A stretch of 63,228 nt of DNA. Origin: Blautia wexlerae DSM 19850. Its GTDB lineage: Bacteria; Bacillota; Clostridia; Lachnospirales; Lachnospiraceae. Made by a program: the position numbers and the translations under genes. The notes beneath the pieces were generated by a model. It ran no database searches, had not been told where the DNA came from, and saw only the letters and a program-made list of their open reading frames with translations. Shown here piece after piece: positions 8,866 to 17,918 of the stretch. The stretch lies in assembly GCF_025148125.1 (NCBI RefSeq), contig NZ_CP102267.1, forward strand, positions 4,622,501-4,685,728, in the 5' to 3' direction. Positions within the stretch are counted from its first letter, which is position 1, and each line of letters begins with the position of its first letter.

Positions 8866-9215
8866 CAGTCTTCCATCATATGAATCGCATCTACTGTATT
8901 ATTGTACTGCTCTTCCACTTTTGCCAGAAGTTCTTCACAGCCTTCAGTATCTCTTCCTCTGAGCTTCTCTGTAATATCAAAGCTTGCCTTATACAGATTA
9001 TCAAATCCAAGGTTCTGGCATACACCTTTTAAGGTATGAGCTGCACGAAAAGCTTCTTCCCCATTTTTCTGTACCAGATTATCCTTCAGACTCCGGAAAC
9101 TTCCATCATCCAGAAATTTCTTTGCAAATTTCTTAATAAGAACCTCACTTCTCAGTCTTCCAAGTACACCTTCATAATCTGCACCCATCTGTTCATAACA
9201 TTCTTTTACTGTCAT
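8865..9215 (-). CDS. Hpt-domain phosphotransfer protein
   Basis: A 116-residue single-domain histidine phosphotransfer protein. AAHTLKGVCQNLGF carries the phosphorylatable His with the usual HxLKG context, inside a helical bundle. Hpt proteins relay phosphate between response-regulator receivers in phosphorelays. No partner hybrid kinase is adjacent, so the partner is unknown. I start at the ATG at 9213-9215, which has GAGGAG 6 nt upstream; a longer frame to 9302 has no ribosome site. Coupling to a HAD phosphatase is unusual and may hint at a c-di-GMP or nucleotide circuit, but that is speculation. Confidence 0.75.
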   Translation of the reverse strand: MTVKECYEQMGADYEGVLGRLRSEVLIKKFAKKFLDDGSFRSLKDNLVQKNGEEAFRAAHTLKGVCQNLGFDNLYKASFDITEKLRGRDTEGCEELLAKVEEQYNNTVDAIHMMED

Positions 9216-9348
9216 ATTTTTCTCCTCTTTATCCCCATCTGCACTGTTAAACCTGCGTTTTCGCAATGATATTATTATATCACGCCATATAGCTGTTCTC
9301 AAGTGCTCTTTCGCAAAAGCACCTTAGAATCTTTTCCAAAATATAATC

Positions 9349-9469
9349 AACCCGCCGCAGTGTGATCCTTGCCCGGAGGGCTTTATTATGCTATAAGAAT
9401 ATTATGGAATGGTTTCCCATAGCATAATAAAGCACTTTCACATGTAATTTTCTCACATATGAAAGTGCT
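9349..9469. repeat. Terminator-associated double hairpin (family 4, copy a)
   Basis: Perfect 14-bp inverted repeat CTTTATTATGCTAT (9381-9394) / ATAGCATAATAAAG (9419-9432), followed by a second hairpin AGCACTTTC (9431-9439) / GAAAGTGCT (9461-9469). On its left is the block CCGCAGTGTGATCCTTGCCC. The same arrangement recurs at 17701-17835. Both copies lie just upstream of or after minus-strand genes and may be terminators spread as a repeat. Confidence 0.6.
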
Positions 9470-9557
9470 GATATCAGGCAGATGAAATCATCCGCATCAC
9501 TACACACTATCACAGATTTTATATCCGGATATCATATAATTTTATTTTCTGCCGGTA

Positions 9558-11066
9558 TTATCTGAAAAATCCCTGATTCTCAAAGTACTGGATAAATGGA
9601 TTCTCACTTTCCTCTGTATCATCGGAGTCCATACTATCCTCACTGTCTGTATCTTCGTCTACATCTTCATCAGCATCTTTTGAGGATTTCTTAGAATCCT
9701 TTTTAGATTTCTTACTGTCTTTATCGTTATCATCACTGTCATCAGCATCTGTATTCTCATCCAGAGTTACTTTAACAGTCTCTTCTTTATAACTTGTTCC
9801 ATGAGGAACCTGCACAGTCAACTCTACCTCTTCATCTGGTTCATAATAGGAAAGATATTCGATCAGCTGATTAATACTTGAAACAGTTTTTCCATTAAAT
9901 TCAGTAATAACGCTGTTTGCTTTCAGACCTGCTTTATCAACAGCTCCACCTTCTGTTACTTCTTTTACAAAAACTCCTGCCGGAATGCCATACATCTGAA
10001 CTGCCTCAGAACTTACAGAAGAACCTTTGATTCCAAGTACACCATGTTCAGAATCATCCAGTTTATCTCTTGATGTCTCATTCATCAGATTCTGAAGAAT
10101 GTCAGTCACGTCTGAGATTGCAATTGCATAACCCATACCTTCTACTTCAGTAGAAGCAAGTTTTGCAGAGTTGATACCAACAACCTCGCCTTTCATATTC
10201 AGAAGAGCACCGCCACTGTTACCAGGGTTGATAGCCGCATCTGTCTGGATCAGGTTTACACCGTCACTGCTGTCATCACTTCCATCTGTTACTGTGTTAT
10301 TGTCAGAATCCATTCTGCGGTTCTTGGCACTTACGATACCGGTTGTAACAGACTGTCCATATCCAAGAGCATTACCGATTGCAACTACCTGCTCGCCCAC
10401 CTTCAGATCATCAGAACTGCCAATATTCGCAATTGAAATGGCGTCCATTGTATCATCTTCAACATCATCCAGAGATACAGATACAACTGCAAGATCTCTC
10501 TCTTCATCAAATCCCTTTACGGATGCCTCCACTGCATTTCCATCTGTAAATGCAACTGACAATGTATCCGCACCTTCTACTACATGATAATTTGTAGCAA
10601 TCAAAAGTTCATCATCATTCTTACCAACAATAATACCGGAACCACTGCCCTCTACTTCCTGTTCCTGCTGCTGTGGCGCATATCCATACATTCCATACAT
10701 TCCGAAGTAATTCTGTACCTCCTGAACTGACTTGGTTGTAATAGATACAATAGATGGAAGTGCTTCTGATACGATTTCAGACACATCAAGGCTTCCTTTT
10801 GCTGTGCTGCCTGTATCTTTGCCGGTATCTGATTTGGAATCACTGGCATCTGCATCCTTCTTCTCGGATTTTGCATATGTCAGGGTTGTCTCGTCCTTAT
10901 TTGAAGCAGCTTCTACCGTTGTGGCTCCGCTCCATCCTGCAAGTTTATTTACTCCCTCAAAGCTTCCTGCTGCCAGTCCTCCTGCAAGTACTGCACATAA
11001 GCTGAATGTAAGACCTTTCTTTGCAATCTTTCTGATTTTATCATTTCTGTTATCTTTGTTCATCAT
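9558..11066 (-). CDS. HtrA/DegP-family serine protease with PDZ domain
   Basis: A 502-residue membrane-anchored quality-control protease facing the cell exterior. N-terminal basic stretch plus one membrane helix (about 19-40), low-complexity linker, S1C protease domain with His161 (ATNYHVVEGAD), Asp191 (ERDLAVVSV) and Ser284 (INPGNSGGALL), one PDZ domain (about 340-430), and an odd C-terminal tail of alternating Lys/Ser and Asp/Glu (about 440-490) ending ENPFIQYFENQGFFR. RBS GGAGGG 8 nt before the ATG. Family members cut misfolded exported proteins. The charged tail is not standard and may mediate wall contact. Confidence 0.92.
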   Translation of the reverse strand: MMNKDNRNDKIRKIAKKGLTFSLCAVLAGGLAAGSFEGVNKLAGWSGATTVEAASNKDETTLTYAKSEKKDADASDSKSDTGKDTGSTAKGSLDVSEIVSEALPSIVSITTKSVQEVQNYFGMYGMYGYAPQQQEQEVEGSGSGIIVGKNDDELLIATNYHVVEGADTLSVAFTDGNAVEASVKGFDEERDLAVVSVSLDDVEDDTMDAISIANIGSSDDLKVGEQVVAIGNALGYGQSVTTGIVSAKNRRMDSDNNTVTDGSDDSSDGVNLIQTDAAINPGNSGGALLNMKGEVVGINSAKLASTEVEGMGYAIAISDVTDILQNLMNETSRDKLDDSEHGVLGIKGSSVSSEAVQMYGIPAGVFVKEVTEGGAVDKAGLKANSVITEFNGKTVSSINQLIEYLSYYEPDEEVELTVQVPHGTSYKEETVKVTLDENTDADDSDDNDKDSKKSKKDSKKSSKDADEDVDEDTDSEDSMDSDDTEESENPFIQYFENQGFFR

Positions 11067-11254
11067 AATAAAGTCCCTCCATGAATCTATGTCATTTATC
11101 TATGTCATTTATTTATCTCTGTTTCCTTTTGATGCTTCTAAGTATAGGAATGATTTGTGTTCTTTGTGTGGGAAAAATGTGTTTAATTTGTGACAATTTT
11201 ATACATTTCCAATATGACAGCAATTTTTAAAAACAGTCCTGTCTGTCAGTTACA

Positions 11255-13744
11255 TCACTTTCGATACATGGAGGAAATTTTTCCGGTACTATATCCCGGA
11301 ACCAGTGATTTCCAGTTTCCAACCTGACTTTTTAGTACCTTTTCTGTATATTTCAGGGAATTGGAACTATCCATATTTTTAAAGACATTATACGCTGTTT
11401 TCTTTTTCCCATTGGCATCCTTCAATCCCATTGCCAATCCCTGAGCCACCTCATGGGCTTCATCTTTATAGCTTCTTATAATAAATGCATCAATCATTGG
11501 ATTGCAGGCAGCCTTATAATAGGCCAGTGCAATTGCTGCCGCCTGATTTGCCTGTCCTCCATAAGTGGAAGAAAATCCCTGTTCCGAAAGAATAATCCTT
11601 GTATTGGAACCAAATCTGTTTTTCACATAATCTGTAAGTGTCTGGATATTACGCATAGTGATAAACGTGGTGGTGTTCGCATCACTGGTAAACATGGATG
11701 CATTTGCACCTGACCAGAACTGTGAATCTGAAAGCGGCTGATTATATGCATGATATGCCAGATTCCAGTTCACATCTTTCTGCATATCAGAAATCTTCGC
11801 CGCAAAGCTTTCCAGAGTTGATCTTGCACTATAGCAGATAGTAAAGGCATTTTTCTGATTCCAGCAATTATCCAGACAGATAAATACTTTGGAACTTCCC
11901 CGGCTGCTTTTCACTGCATTGTAAAGACAGCGAAAAGCTTCACTGTACATGGAGATAAATTTTGAAAAACTGACATTCCCTACATAATAATATCCGCTTG
12001 CACTGTTTACTTCATTTCCCAGGATCCAGTTACTTATATAACAGTTATTTTTTCCAAACTTCTCTCCCAGATATGCAAACATTGCTTCCATAGTCTGTCT
12101 AGTTGTGCTGTTATCTGTGTTCCATCCATAATAAGCTGTTTCTGCATAAGGACTGTTTCCCGTAATAAAGCTCTGCGTACTGGCATTCCTGTCAATACTA
12201 ATCTGTGCAGTCACCTGGATTCCCTTTGCATTACATTGCTGAACAAGATATACATATCCGTACAGACCATTAAAATGATATGTTTTCCCATTATATTTAT
12301 ATGTTTCCACACCACTGTCTTTTCGCATCAGGTCTGAAATATATAAATTAAAAAATACTGTTTTGGATTTTGTATCTGTCAGCTCGTTGATATCTGTAGC
12401 CTGAATTCCTTTTTTTGTCCCCGGAACAAAATATGCTGCTGTATTTGTACTGAGTTTCTCCGGATTGCTGACATAGCTTTTCGGACTGATCACACTATAC
12501 GCAGATTTAGATTTTTTTATCCCTATAGCAAATTTTCCCTGTGCATATTCCGGATGTCCGGAAATGTTCAGCTTAAATGTGATCTTCCCTTTTGCCTTCT
12601 CCGGCTTCTTTACTTTACCCACCGTTTTTTTCACTTTACCGGAATTAGAATCTACATACACCAGATAGTAATAACCATCCGAACTTTTCACATAATTGGA
12701 AACAGTTGCGGATACAGTGATGGTATTCGCCTTTGTTCCTTTTACATAATCCAGTGATGCAGCTTTCGCTGAAGGACTGATTTCCTTTGTCCATTTTGCA
12801 TATAAAGTAAGGGAACCTTCTGAACCCTTTTCAATCACGCTTATCTGATTTTTATACTTACTGTCTGTATACCATCCCACAAAATGATATCCGGAACGCG
12901 TCGGCTTTTTAAATTTAATCTCATCTTCTGAAGTATAAGTTTTAGGATTAGCAGTATTATTTTTTCCTTTATTAAGTTTATATGTGATTTTATATTCGGA
13001 TGCTTTCTCCCAGATTGCATACAGGGTTATTGCTGTTGTATCTCCTGCTGCAATAGCCTTATCTGTAGATATATCCGGACTTGTTCCATCATTTTCTGTA
13101 TCTGATATCTGCATTTCTGCCTTACCAGTCTTTTCTTCCCATGATGCGCTGTCCGTCTGTGCCACATCATTTTCTTCCTGCATCACATCTTTTTCTGGTT
13201 TTATTTCTTCTCCGGCTTCTGTCCTCTCACTGGTTTCCTGAGCCTGCTTTGCCATATCTGCTGTTTCAAGAAGTTTCTTAATAGAATCTCCCGGTTTATA
13301 AGTTTCACCGGTTCCATCTTCTTTCGTATTCCACTCTTTAAAAACATAACCTGTCTTTCCCCTCAGTGCTTCCGGTACTTTAGCAATATCCACATCTGCA
13401 TAGGGTATCACATATGTTTTTTCCAGTTTACCATCACTGTAAAGCAGAATGTTATAACCTTCCGCACTCTGTCCGGCATTTACTGAATCTTCTGTCTCCG
13501 ACTGTTCCGGTTCCTGATCTTTTAACTCTCCTGTTCCAAACTCATCTCTACTGTTATTCTCATCAGATATTTTATTTCCTGACTCATTTCCTGTCTCATA
13601 TCCGGCACCATCTTCAAAAACATCTGCTGCTGATTCAACACTTCCTGCCGAAAACTCTGAAGCCCACAATGTCTGCGGTATACAGGACGGAACTGTCATA
13701 GATACCGCCAGTCCCATTGCTATAAACTTTTTCCATCTTTTCAT
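11255..13744 (-). CDS. Large secreted DUF5722-type glycosidase-like protein with InlB B-repeats
   Basis: An 829-residue exported protein. Signal peptide (1-29), acidic linker, two Listeria-Bacteroides (InlB B-type) repeats recognisable by FKEWNTKEDGTGETYKPG and FVGWYTDSKYKNQ, then a TIM-barrel-like C-terminal region of about 400 residues that I recognise as DUF5722-like. Within it WILGNEVNSASG and RIILSEQGFSS look like the acid/base and nucleophile Glu regions of clan GH-A glycoside hydrolases. It probably binds or cuts host or bacterial polysaccharide outside the cell. Single gene between htrA and lepB with its own intergenic regions. The family assignment is from memory; the enzymatic role is inference from the two Glu motifs. 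Confidence 0.7.
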   Translation of the reverse strand: MKRWKKFIAMGLAVSMTVPSCIPQTLWASEFSAGSVESAADVFEDGAGYETGNESGNKISDENNSRDEFGTGELKDQEPEQSETEDSVNAGQSAEGYNILLYSDGKLEKTYVIPYADVDIAKVPEALRGKTGYVFKEWNTKEDGTGETYKPGDSIKKLLETADMAKQAQETSERTEAGEEIKPEKDVMQEENDVAQTDSASWEEKTGKAEMQISDTENDGTSPDISTDKAIAAGDTTAITLYAIWEKASEYKITYKLNKGKNNTANPKTYTSEDEIKFKKPTRSGYHFVGWYTDSKYKNQISVIEKGSEGSLTLYAKWTKEISPSAKAASLDYVKGTKANTITVSATVSNYVKSSDGYYYLVYVDSNSGKVKKTVGKVKKPEKAKGKITFKLNISGHPEYAQGKFAIGIKKSKSAYSVISPKSYVSNPEKLSTNTAAYFVPGTKKGIQATDINELTDTKSKTVFFNLYISDLMRKDSGVETYKYNGKTYHFNGLYGYVYLVQQCNAKGIQVTAQISIDRNASTQSFITGNSPYAETAYYGWNTDNSTTRQTMEAMFAYLGEKFGKNNCYISNWILGNEVNSASGYYYVGNVSFSKFISMYSEAFRCLYNAVKSSRGSSKVFICLDNCWNQKNAFTICYSARSTLESFAAKISDMQKDVNWNLAYHAYNQPLSDSQFWSGANASMFTSDANTTTFITMRNIQTLTDYVKNRFGSNTRIILSEQGFSSTYGGQANQAAAIALAYYKAACNPMIDAFIIRSYKDEAHEVAQGLAMGLKDANGKKKTAYNVFKNMDSSNSLKYTEKVLKSQVGNWKSLVPGYSTGKISSMYRK

Positions 13745-13859
13745 ATTCGTCTTCCTTTCTCTTTTTACATTTTACGAAATTGTTGTAACTATCCAGCATT
13801 CCATTTTCTTCATTTTCCTCCTGTCTTACAGTATAACATTTGAAAAATCCACAGACAAC

Positions 13860-13917
13860 AAAAGACTGTCAAAATCAGGACACTAATATGTGATTTTCCT
13901 GATTTTAACAGTCTTTT
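13860..13917 (-). terminator. Terminator downstream of lepB region
   Basis: Outer arms AAAAGACTGT (13860-13869) and ACAGTCTTTT (13908-13917), with inner AAAATCAGG / CCTGATTTT also pairing. Lies between the DUF5722 gene and the repeat following lepB. Confidence 0.7.
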
Positions 13918-13950
13918 ATAAAATTTCCAAATTACCTGTAACCACCCGGC

Positions 13951-14091
13951 AGTTTAACCGAATCAAGTAAGTCCCCTGCGGAGGTTGCGAAAAGCAATAA
14001 GCAGTGGGTGGGACTTGCTTTTATCAGGAGGAGTGCAAGCTCCTTCTGATAAACTGCGAAGCGGATGATTTTATCCGCTTGACTTTTGAAA
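13951..14091. repeat. Structured intergenic repeat, family 1 copy A
   Basis: Shares TTTAACCGAATCAA, GCGGAGGTTGCGAAAAGCAA, TATCAGGAG...CTGATAAACTGCG and GGATGATTTTATCC with copies at 14941-15106 and (inverted) 19744-19915. Internal hairpins: AAGTCCC/GGGACTT, TATCAG/CTGATA, GCGGATgattttATCCGC. Copy A lacks a ~40-bp internal segment present in B and C. No coding potential. Confidence 0.75.
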
Positions 14092-14108
14092 ATATGGAAC
14101 CGTCACGA

Positions 14109-14678
14109 TTATTTTACAGTTCCTATCTTATTTAACGGCCAGTAACGAACTGCTACTTCTGCCTCTATTGCATCTTCCTCTACAAACGGATTTTGCCAGT
14201 ATCTGGAATCCATACTGTGGTTTCTGTTATCTCCTAACATGAAATAACATCCCTCCGGAACTGTATACGGTCCAAAGCTTCCTTCCGGTGTTTCCGGACA
14301 AAAGCTGTCATCCAGCGGTTCTTCGGAATCATTGATATACACTTTTCCATCTACAATGTTTACTGTTTCTCCCGGAAGACCAATTACTCGTTTTACAAAA
14401 AGCTGAGATGGATCATCCGGATATTTAAATATTACAATATCAAATCTCTCCGGATCATCTTTTATATATGCCAGACGATTTCCAAATACTCTGTCACCTG
14501 TCATAATTGTTTCTTCCATAGAACCTGACGGCACTCGTGCATTAATATATACAAAGTGTCCCAACAGAAACGCTATAACAAAGACTGCAATGATAATCTT
14601 TGCATAGTCCCACAACTCCCTCCACACAGACCTGCTTTTGTCTGACTGTTCTGTCTGGTTTTTTTCCTCATTTTCCAT
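14109..14678 (-). CDS. lepB: Signal peptidase I
   Basis: A 189-residue type I signal peptidase that removes signal peptides from Sec-exported proteins. One N-terminal membrane helix (about 26-45), catalytic Ser53 in VPSGSMEETI, catalytic Lys96 in FVKRVIGLPGE, and the box D/E motif LGDNRNHSMDSRYW. Single-helix short form, as in SipS/SipT of Firmicutes. RBS GGAGG 12 nt before the ATG, a slightly long spacing. It lies among several exported proteins, which fits its job, but no operon link is visible: repeats and parS sites flank it. Confidence 0.93.
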   Translation of the reverse strand: MENEEKNQTEQSDKSRSVWRELWDYAKIIIAVFVIAFLLGHFVYINARVPSGSMEETIMTGDRVFGNRLAYIKDDPERFDIVIFKYPDDPSQLFVKRVIGLPGETVNIVDGKVYINDSEEPLDDSFCPETPEGSFGPYTVPEGCYFMLGDNRNHSMDSRYWQNPFVEEDAIEAEVAVRYWPLNKIGTVK

Positions 14679-14896
14679 TTTTCGTCATACCTCCAGAAAT
14701 TTATATCACAGCATCATTTGATGATATCAGGGGCAAAATACTTTTAAACCTAACCTCATTTACTGTTATCAGAATAATAACTATTTCGCAAATAACGCAT
14801 TAAACATAGTTTATCACATCTGATAGTTATTCACCACTTAATTTTTTATAAAATTTTGTCACTATTTGATTCTTGGATAATCTTGTCGGCACATTA

Positions 14897-14912
14897 TGTT
14901 TCACGTGAAACA
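14897..14912. promoter_or_regulatory. parS site 1 (perfect TGTTTCACGTGAAACA)
   Basis: Perfect 16-bp palindromic Spo0J/ParB-binding site, in the gap upstream of lepB and 28 bp before a family 1 repeat. Confidence 0.9.
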
Positions 14913-14940
14913 AACATATTGTATTCCTGTAGTAATTCCA

Positions 14941-15106
14941 CAATTTAACCGAATCAATTAAGTCCCCTGCGGAGGTTGCGAAAAGCAATAAGCAATGGGT
15001 GAGGACTTGCTTGTATCAGGAGAAGTGTAAACTCCTTCTGATAAACTGCGAAACAGTTATTCGGTGTAGAGCTGCGTAGCAAAATGGATGATTTTATCCG
15101 TTTAAC
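14941..15106. repeat. Structured intergenic repeat, family 1 copy B
   Basis: Full-length copy of the element at 13951-14091 with the extra segment CAGTTATTCGGTGTAGAGC. Flanked on both sides by perfect parS sites (14897 and 15141). Confidence 0.75.
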
Positions 15107-15128
15107 CAAAAGTTTTTATAATATCAGG

Positions 15129-15168
15129 AAATGGGTACTATGTTTCACGTGAAACATAGTACCCATTT
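15129..15168. promoter_or_regulatory. parS site 2 inside a perfect 40-bp palindrome
   Basis: The parS at 15141-15156 is the centre of a 40-bp perfect palindrome whose left half is AAATGGGTACTATGTTTCAC. It begins 13 bp after the stop of the aminotransferase gene, so the RNA would fold as a 20-bp hairpin and could also stop transcription. Confidence 0.85.
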
Positions 15169-15180
15169 CTCACTGACAGA

Positions 15181-16740
15181 TTATATTTCCTGCTGGTAAT
15201 ATTCCAGAAAATCTCTGATTTTGCCGGCTGCTTCTTTTAATACTTCTATTCTTGGTAAATAAACCACTCTGAAGTGATCCGGCTGATGCCAGTTAAATCC
15301 ACCGCCATGTACAAGCAGAATCTTCTTCTCTTTTAATAAATCTAATGCAAATTTCTCATCATTTACGATATTAAATTTCTTTGTATCAATCTTAGGGAAC
15401 ATATAAAATGCAGCTTTCGGTTTCACAGCGGTAATTCCCGGAATATCTGTCAGCGCATTATAAATAAATTCTCTCTGCTCATAAATACGTCCACCAGGAA
15501 CAATATAACTCTCCACACTCTGATGTCCGCCCAATGCAGTCTGAACAATTGACTGCGCCGGTACATTAGAACAAAGTCTCATATTAGAAAGCATCTTGAT
15601 TCCTTCTATATAATCTTTTGCAACTGCCTTATTGCCACTGAGAATCATCCATCCGATTCTAAAGCCCGCGATCATATGTGATTTGGATAAACCGCTGAAC
15701 GTTACACAGAATAAATCCGGAGCCATTGAAGCAATGGAAATATGTTCTGCTCCGTCCATTACAAGACGGTCATAGATTTCATCAGAGAAAATGATCAGAT
15801 GATGTTCTCTGGCAATATCTACTATCTGTTGTAATACCTCTCTCGGATACAAGGCACCAGTCGGATTATTCGGATTTATAATAACGATTGCTTTTGTTCT
15901 GCTGGTAATTTTCTTTCTGATATCATCCATATCCGGATACCATTCTGCCTGCTCATCACAAATATAATGTACTGCTTTTCCACCAGCTAAAGTTGCACAT
16001 GCAGTCCACAACGGATAATCCGGAGATGGAATCAAAATCTCATCTCCATTATCCAACAGAGCTGACATACAGAGATTAATCAGTTCACTGACACCGTTTC
16101 CTGTATAAATATCCTCAATTGATACATTAGGGAGCTTTTTCAACTGTGCATACTGCATGATTGCTTTTCTGGCAGAAAACAAACCTTTTGCAGGAGAATA
16201 TCCCTCACACTCTGTCAGCTGCTGTCTCATATCATAAATCACTTCGTCCGGTGTTCTGAATCCAAATGGTGCCGGATTTCCGATATTCAGTTTCAAAACC
16301 TGAGTTCCTGCGTTTTCCATACGTGCAGCTTCTTCTACAACCGGTCCTCTTACATCATATAATACGTTGTTTAATTTAGATGATTTTTTAAATTCACGAA
16401 CCTGTACTTCCTCAACTGTCTCCCTGGTATTTTCTTTCATATTATTATAATTGTAATCAAATTTCATATTTTCCATTTGAATTCCTGCCTCATTTGTCTC
16501 TTTCTTTAAAGTGTCTACAGATACATCGGTTCCTTTCAGCCATTCAGTTTCTACTCCTAATGTTGTCGCCAGAAAATTAAGAATTTCTGATCTGGGAGTT
16601 GTTTTTCCACTCAGATACTGGCTCACATGACTCTTTCCAAGTTTCACGCCCTGCTCTGCCGCCTTTTTTACAAGGTCGATCTGCTTCATATTCTTCTGTT
16701 CCATTGCTTTTTTTAATCGTTCAGCAAATATATTATTCAT
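15181..16740 (-). CDS. Aminotransferase class I with N-terminal XRE helix-turn-helix
   Basis: A 519-residue fusion. Residues 1-70 are an XRE/Cro-type DNA-binding domain (LKKAMEQKNMKQIDLVKKAA, then KSHVSQYLSGKTTPRSEILN). Residues about 120-519 form a fold-type I PLP aminotransferase most like the AlaA alanine/valine-pyruvate group: NPNNPTGALYP, Asp320 in IFSDEIYDRL, PLP Lys353 in FSGLSKSHMIAGFRIGW. All catalytic residues look intact, so it may be an enzyme that also binds DNA, or a PLP-sensing regulator like MocR but with an XRE instead of a GntR head. RBS GGAGAT 7 nt upstream. The upstream gap holds nine GTTCAAT/ATTGAAC motifs, plausible operators. Confidence 0.85.
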   Translation of the reverse strand: MNNIFAERLKKAMEQKNMKQIDLVKKAAEQGVKLGKSHVSQYLSGKTTPRSEILNFLATTLGVETEWLKGTDVSVDTLKKETNEAGIQMENMKFDYNYNNMKENTRETVEEVQVREFKKSSKLNNVLYDVRGPVVEEAARMENAGTQVLKLNIGNPAPFGFRTPDEVIYDMRQQLTECEGYSPAKGLFSARKAIMQYAQLKKLPNVSIEDIYTGNGVSELINLCMSALLDNGDEILIPSPDYPLWTACATLAGGKAVHYICDEQAEWYPDMDDIRKKITSRTKAIVIINPNNPTGALYPREVLQQIVDIAREHHLIIFSDEIYDRLVMDGAEHISIASMAPDLFCVTFSGLSKSHMIAGFRIGWMILSGNKAVAKDYIEGIKMLSNMRLCSNVPAQSIVQTALGGHQSVESYIVPGGRIYEQREFIYNALTDIPGITAVKPKAAFYMFPKIDTKKFNIVNDEKFALDLLKEKKILLVHGGGFNWHQPDHFRVVYLPRIEVLKEAAGKIRDFLEYYQQEI

Positions 16741-16898
16741 AAATACTATCTCCGTTCTCTGTAAAAAACAAATTACATTTTTATAATCAATGGTTATTGT
16801 TATATTTCTTAATTCTTTCGCATATATGTTATAGAAAGAACAGATATATTATATTGTTTATACGGGAATCAAAATACAGACCTACAAACATTAATTAA

Positions 16899-17303
16899 GT
16901 TCAAATGTATTTCTTTCAGCATCATACGTGAATATATGTTCTGTTCATTTTTAAATCCCGCATTTTATCAGCTTTTTCAAGTTTTTTTCTTTGCTATTAT
17001 ACTATAATTGAACTAATAATTCAACGGTAAATTTTATTATTTTCAATTTTATCAGCAAGGTTCAATATTTAGTTCATTTTGCAGTTCATTGTTAATTGAA
17101 CTATATTGAACATGCTAATTGTTTTGTTATTCTGGTTCAATTAGTTTAATTTATACTTTAAACTATATATTGAACCACAATTTAGCTTATCTTATTTTGG
17201 TTCAATATCTGTTCAATTTTAGTCTTGGTATTTTTGAAATTCCTTTTATTTATGCGGTTTTTACGTCATTTTGCAGATTCTATTTGTTCAATTTCAAGTT
17301 CAA
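16899..17303. promoter_or_regulatory. Array of GTTCAAT/ATTGAAC motifs
   Basis: Within this AT-rich stretch there are eleven GTTCAA/TTGAAC hexamers (16899, 17008, 17060, 17096, 17106, 17135, 17170, 17200, 17211, 17286, 17298), nine of them extended to the 7-mer GTTCAAT or its complement. They are in both orientations; spacings of 10, 11, 30, 31, 53 and 75 bp are near multiples of a helical turn. The array starts about 160 bp upstream of the HTH-aminotransferase gene. No convincing gene lies in it. Confidence 0.7.
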
Positions 17304-17452
17304 AAACCACATGTTTTAGCCGGAGATCAGACTCACACTGGACAATTCTGTCTGAGAAACTTTTTCTATGCAATCAAATTTACAGGCTTTTCCACGCCTT
17401 TTCTTTCCTTATTATCCCGTCAGATGATTTATTATGTGATATGAAACATATC

Positions 17453-17618
17453 CTAGAGCGTGTCTGAAAAAGGCTTTCTGCAAGATGTGCGTCACAATTT
17501 GTGGGATATTTTGCCCGGATGAGGGCGCCGTAGTGGGCTACGGCAACTGAATTCGGGTGAAATATCCCGCAAAGTGGGGCGTGCAGATTGCGGGAATGAT
17601 TTTTCAGACACGCTCTAG
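17453..17618. repeat. MITE-like element with 19-bp inverted ends (family 2, copy a)
   Basis: 166-bp element with perfect terminal inverted repeats CTAGAGCGTGTCTGAAAAA. Inside are further palindromes (GGGATATTT/AAATATCCC, GCCGTAG/CTACGGC). A diverged copy lies at 49250-49418. No transposase; an open frame through it is not credible. Confidence 0.75.
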
Positions 17619-17700
17619 TGTCGTTCTCTGACACAAGAAAATCCTGAAAGCAAGATTCTCCGTCTGCGGTGGTTAGCTTCAGCGACATAATTCCTCTACA

Positions 17701-17835
17701 CCGCAGTGCGCTCCTGCCCGGAAGGCTTTACTTTCTCTGCGCCTTTATGTATGTTATAGGAACATTACAAAGTAATCTCCTATAACATAAAATAAGTCCA
17801 CTGCTTACTCCTTTTATAAATAATGCAGTGGACTT
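17701..17835 (-). terminator. Double hairpin after leuC (family 4, copy b)
   Basis: On the minus strand, AAGTCCACTGC/GCAGTGGACTT (17794-17804/17825-17835) followed by ATTTT, then ATGTTATAGG/CCTATAACAT (17751-17760/17779-17788) and the block CCGCAGTGCGCTCCTGCCCG. Same architecture as 9349-9469. First hairpin is the likely terminator of the leuD-leuC genes. Confidence 0.6.
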
Positions 17836-17918
17836 ATCCGTTAATTTTATTCTTTTGTTATTCTGTAGTTTGGTTGCTTATCTGTACGATTTATGTTGCA
17901 TTTGTTTTATTGTCCGTT

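Noticed and set aside
17380..17688. 102-codon minus-strand frame
   Set aside because: It runs through the palindromic family 2 element and hairpins; composition is repeat-driven.
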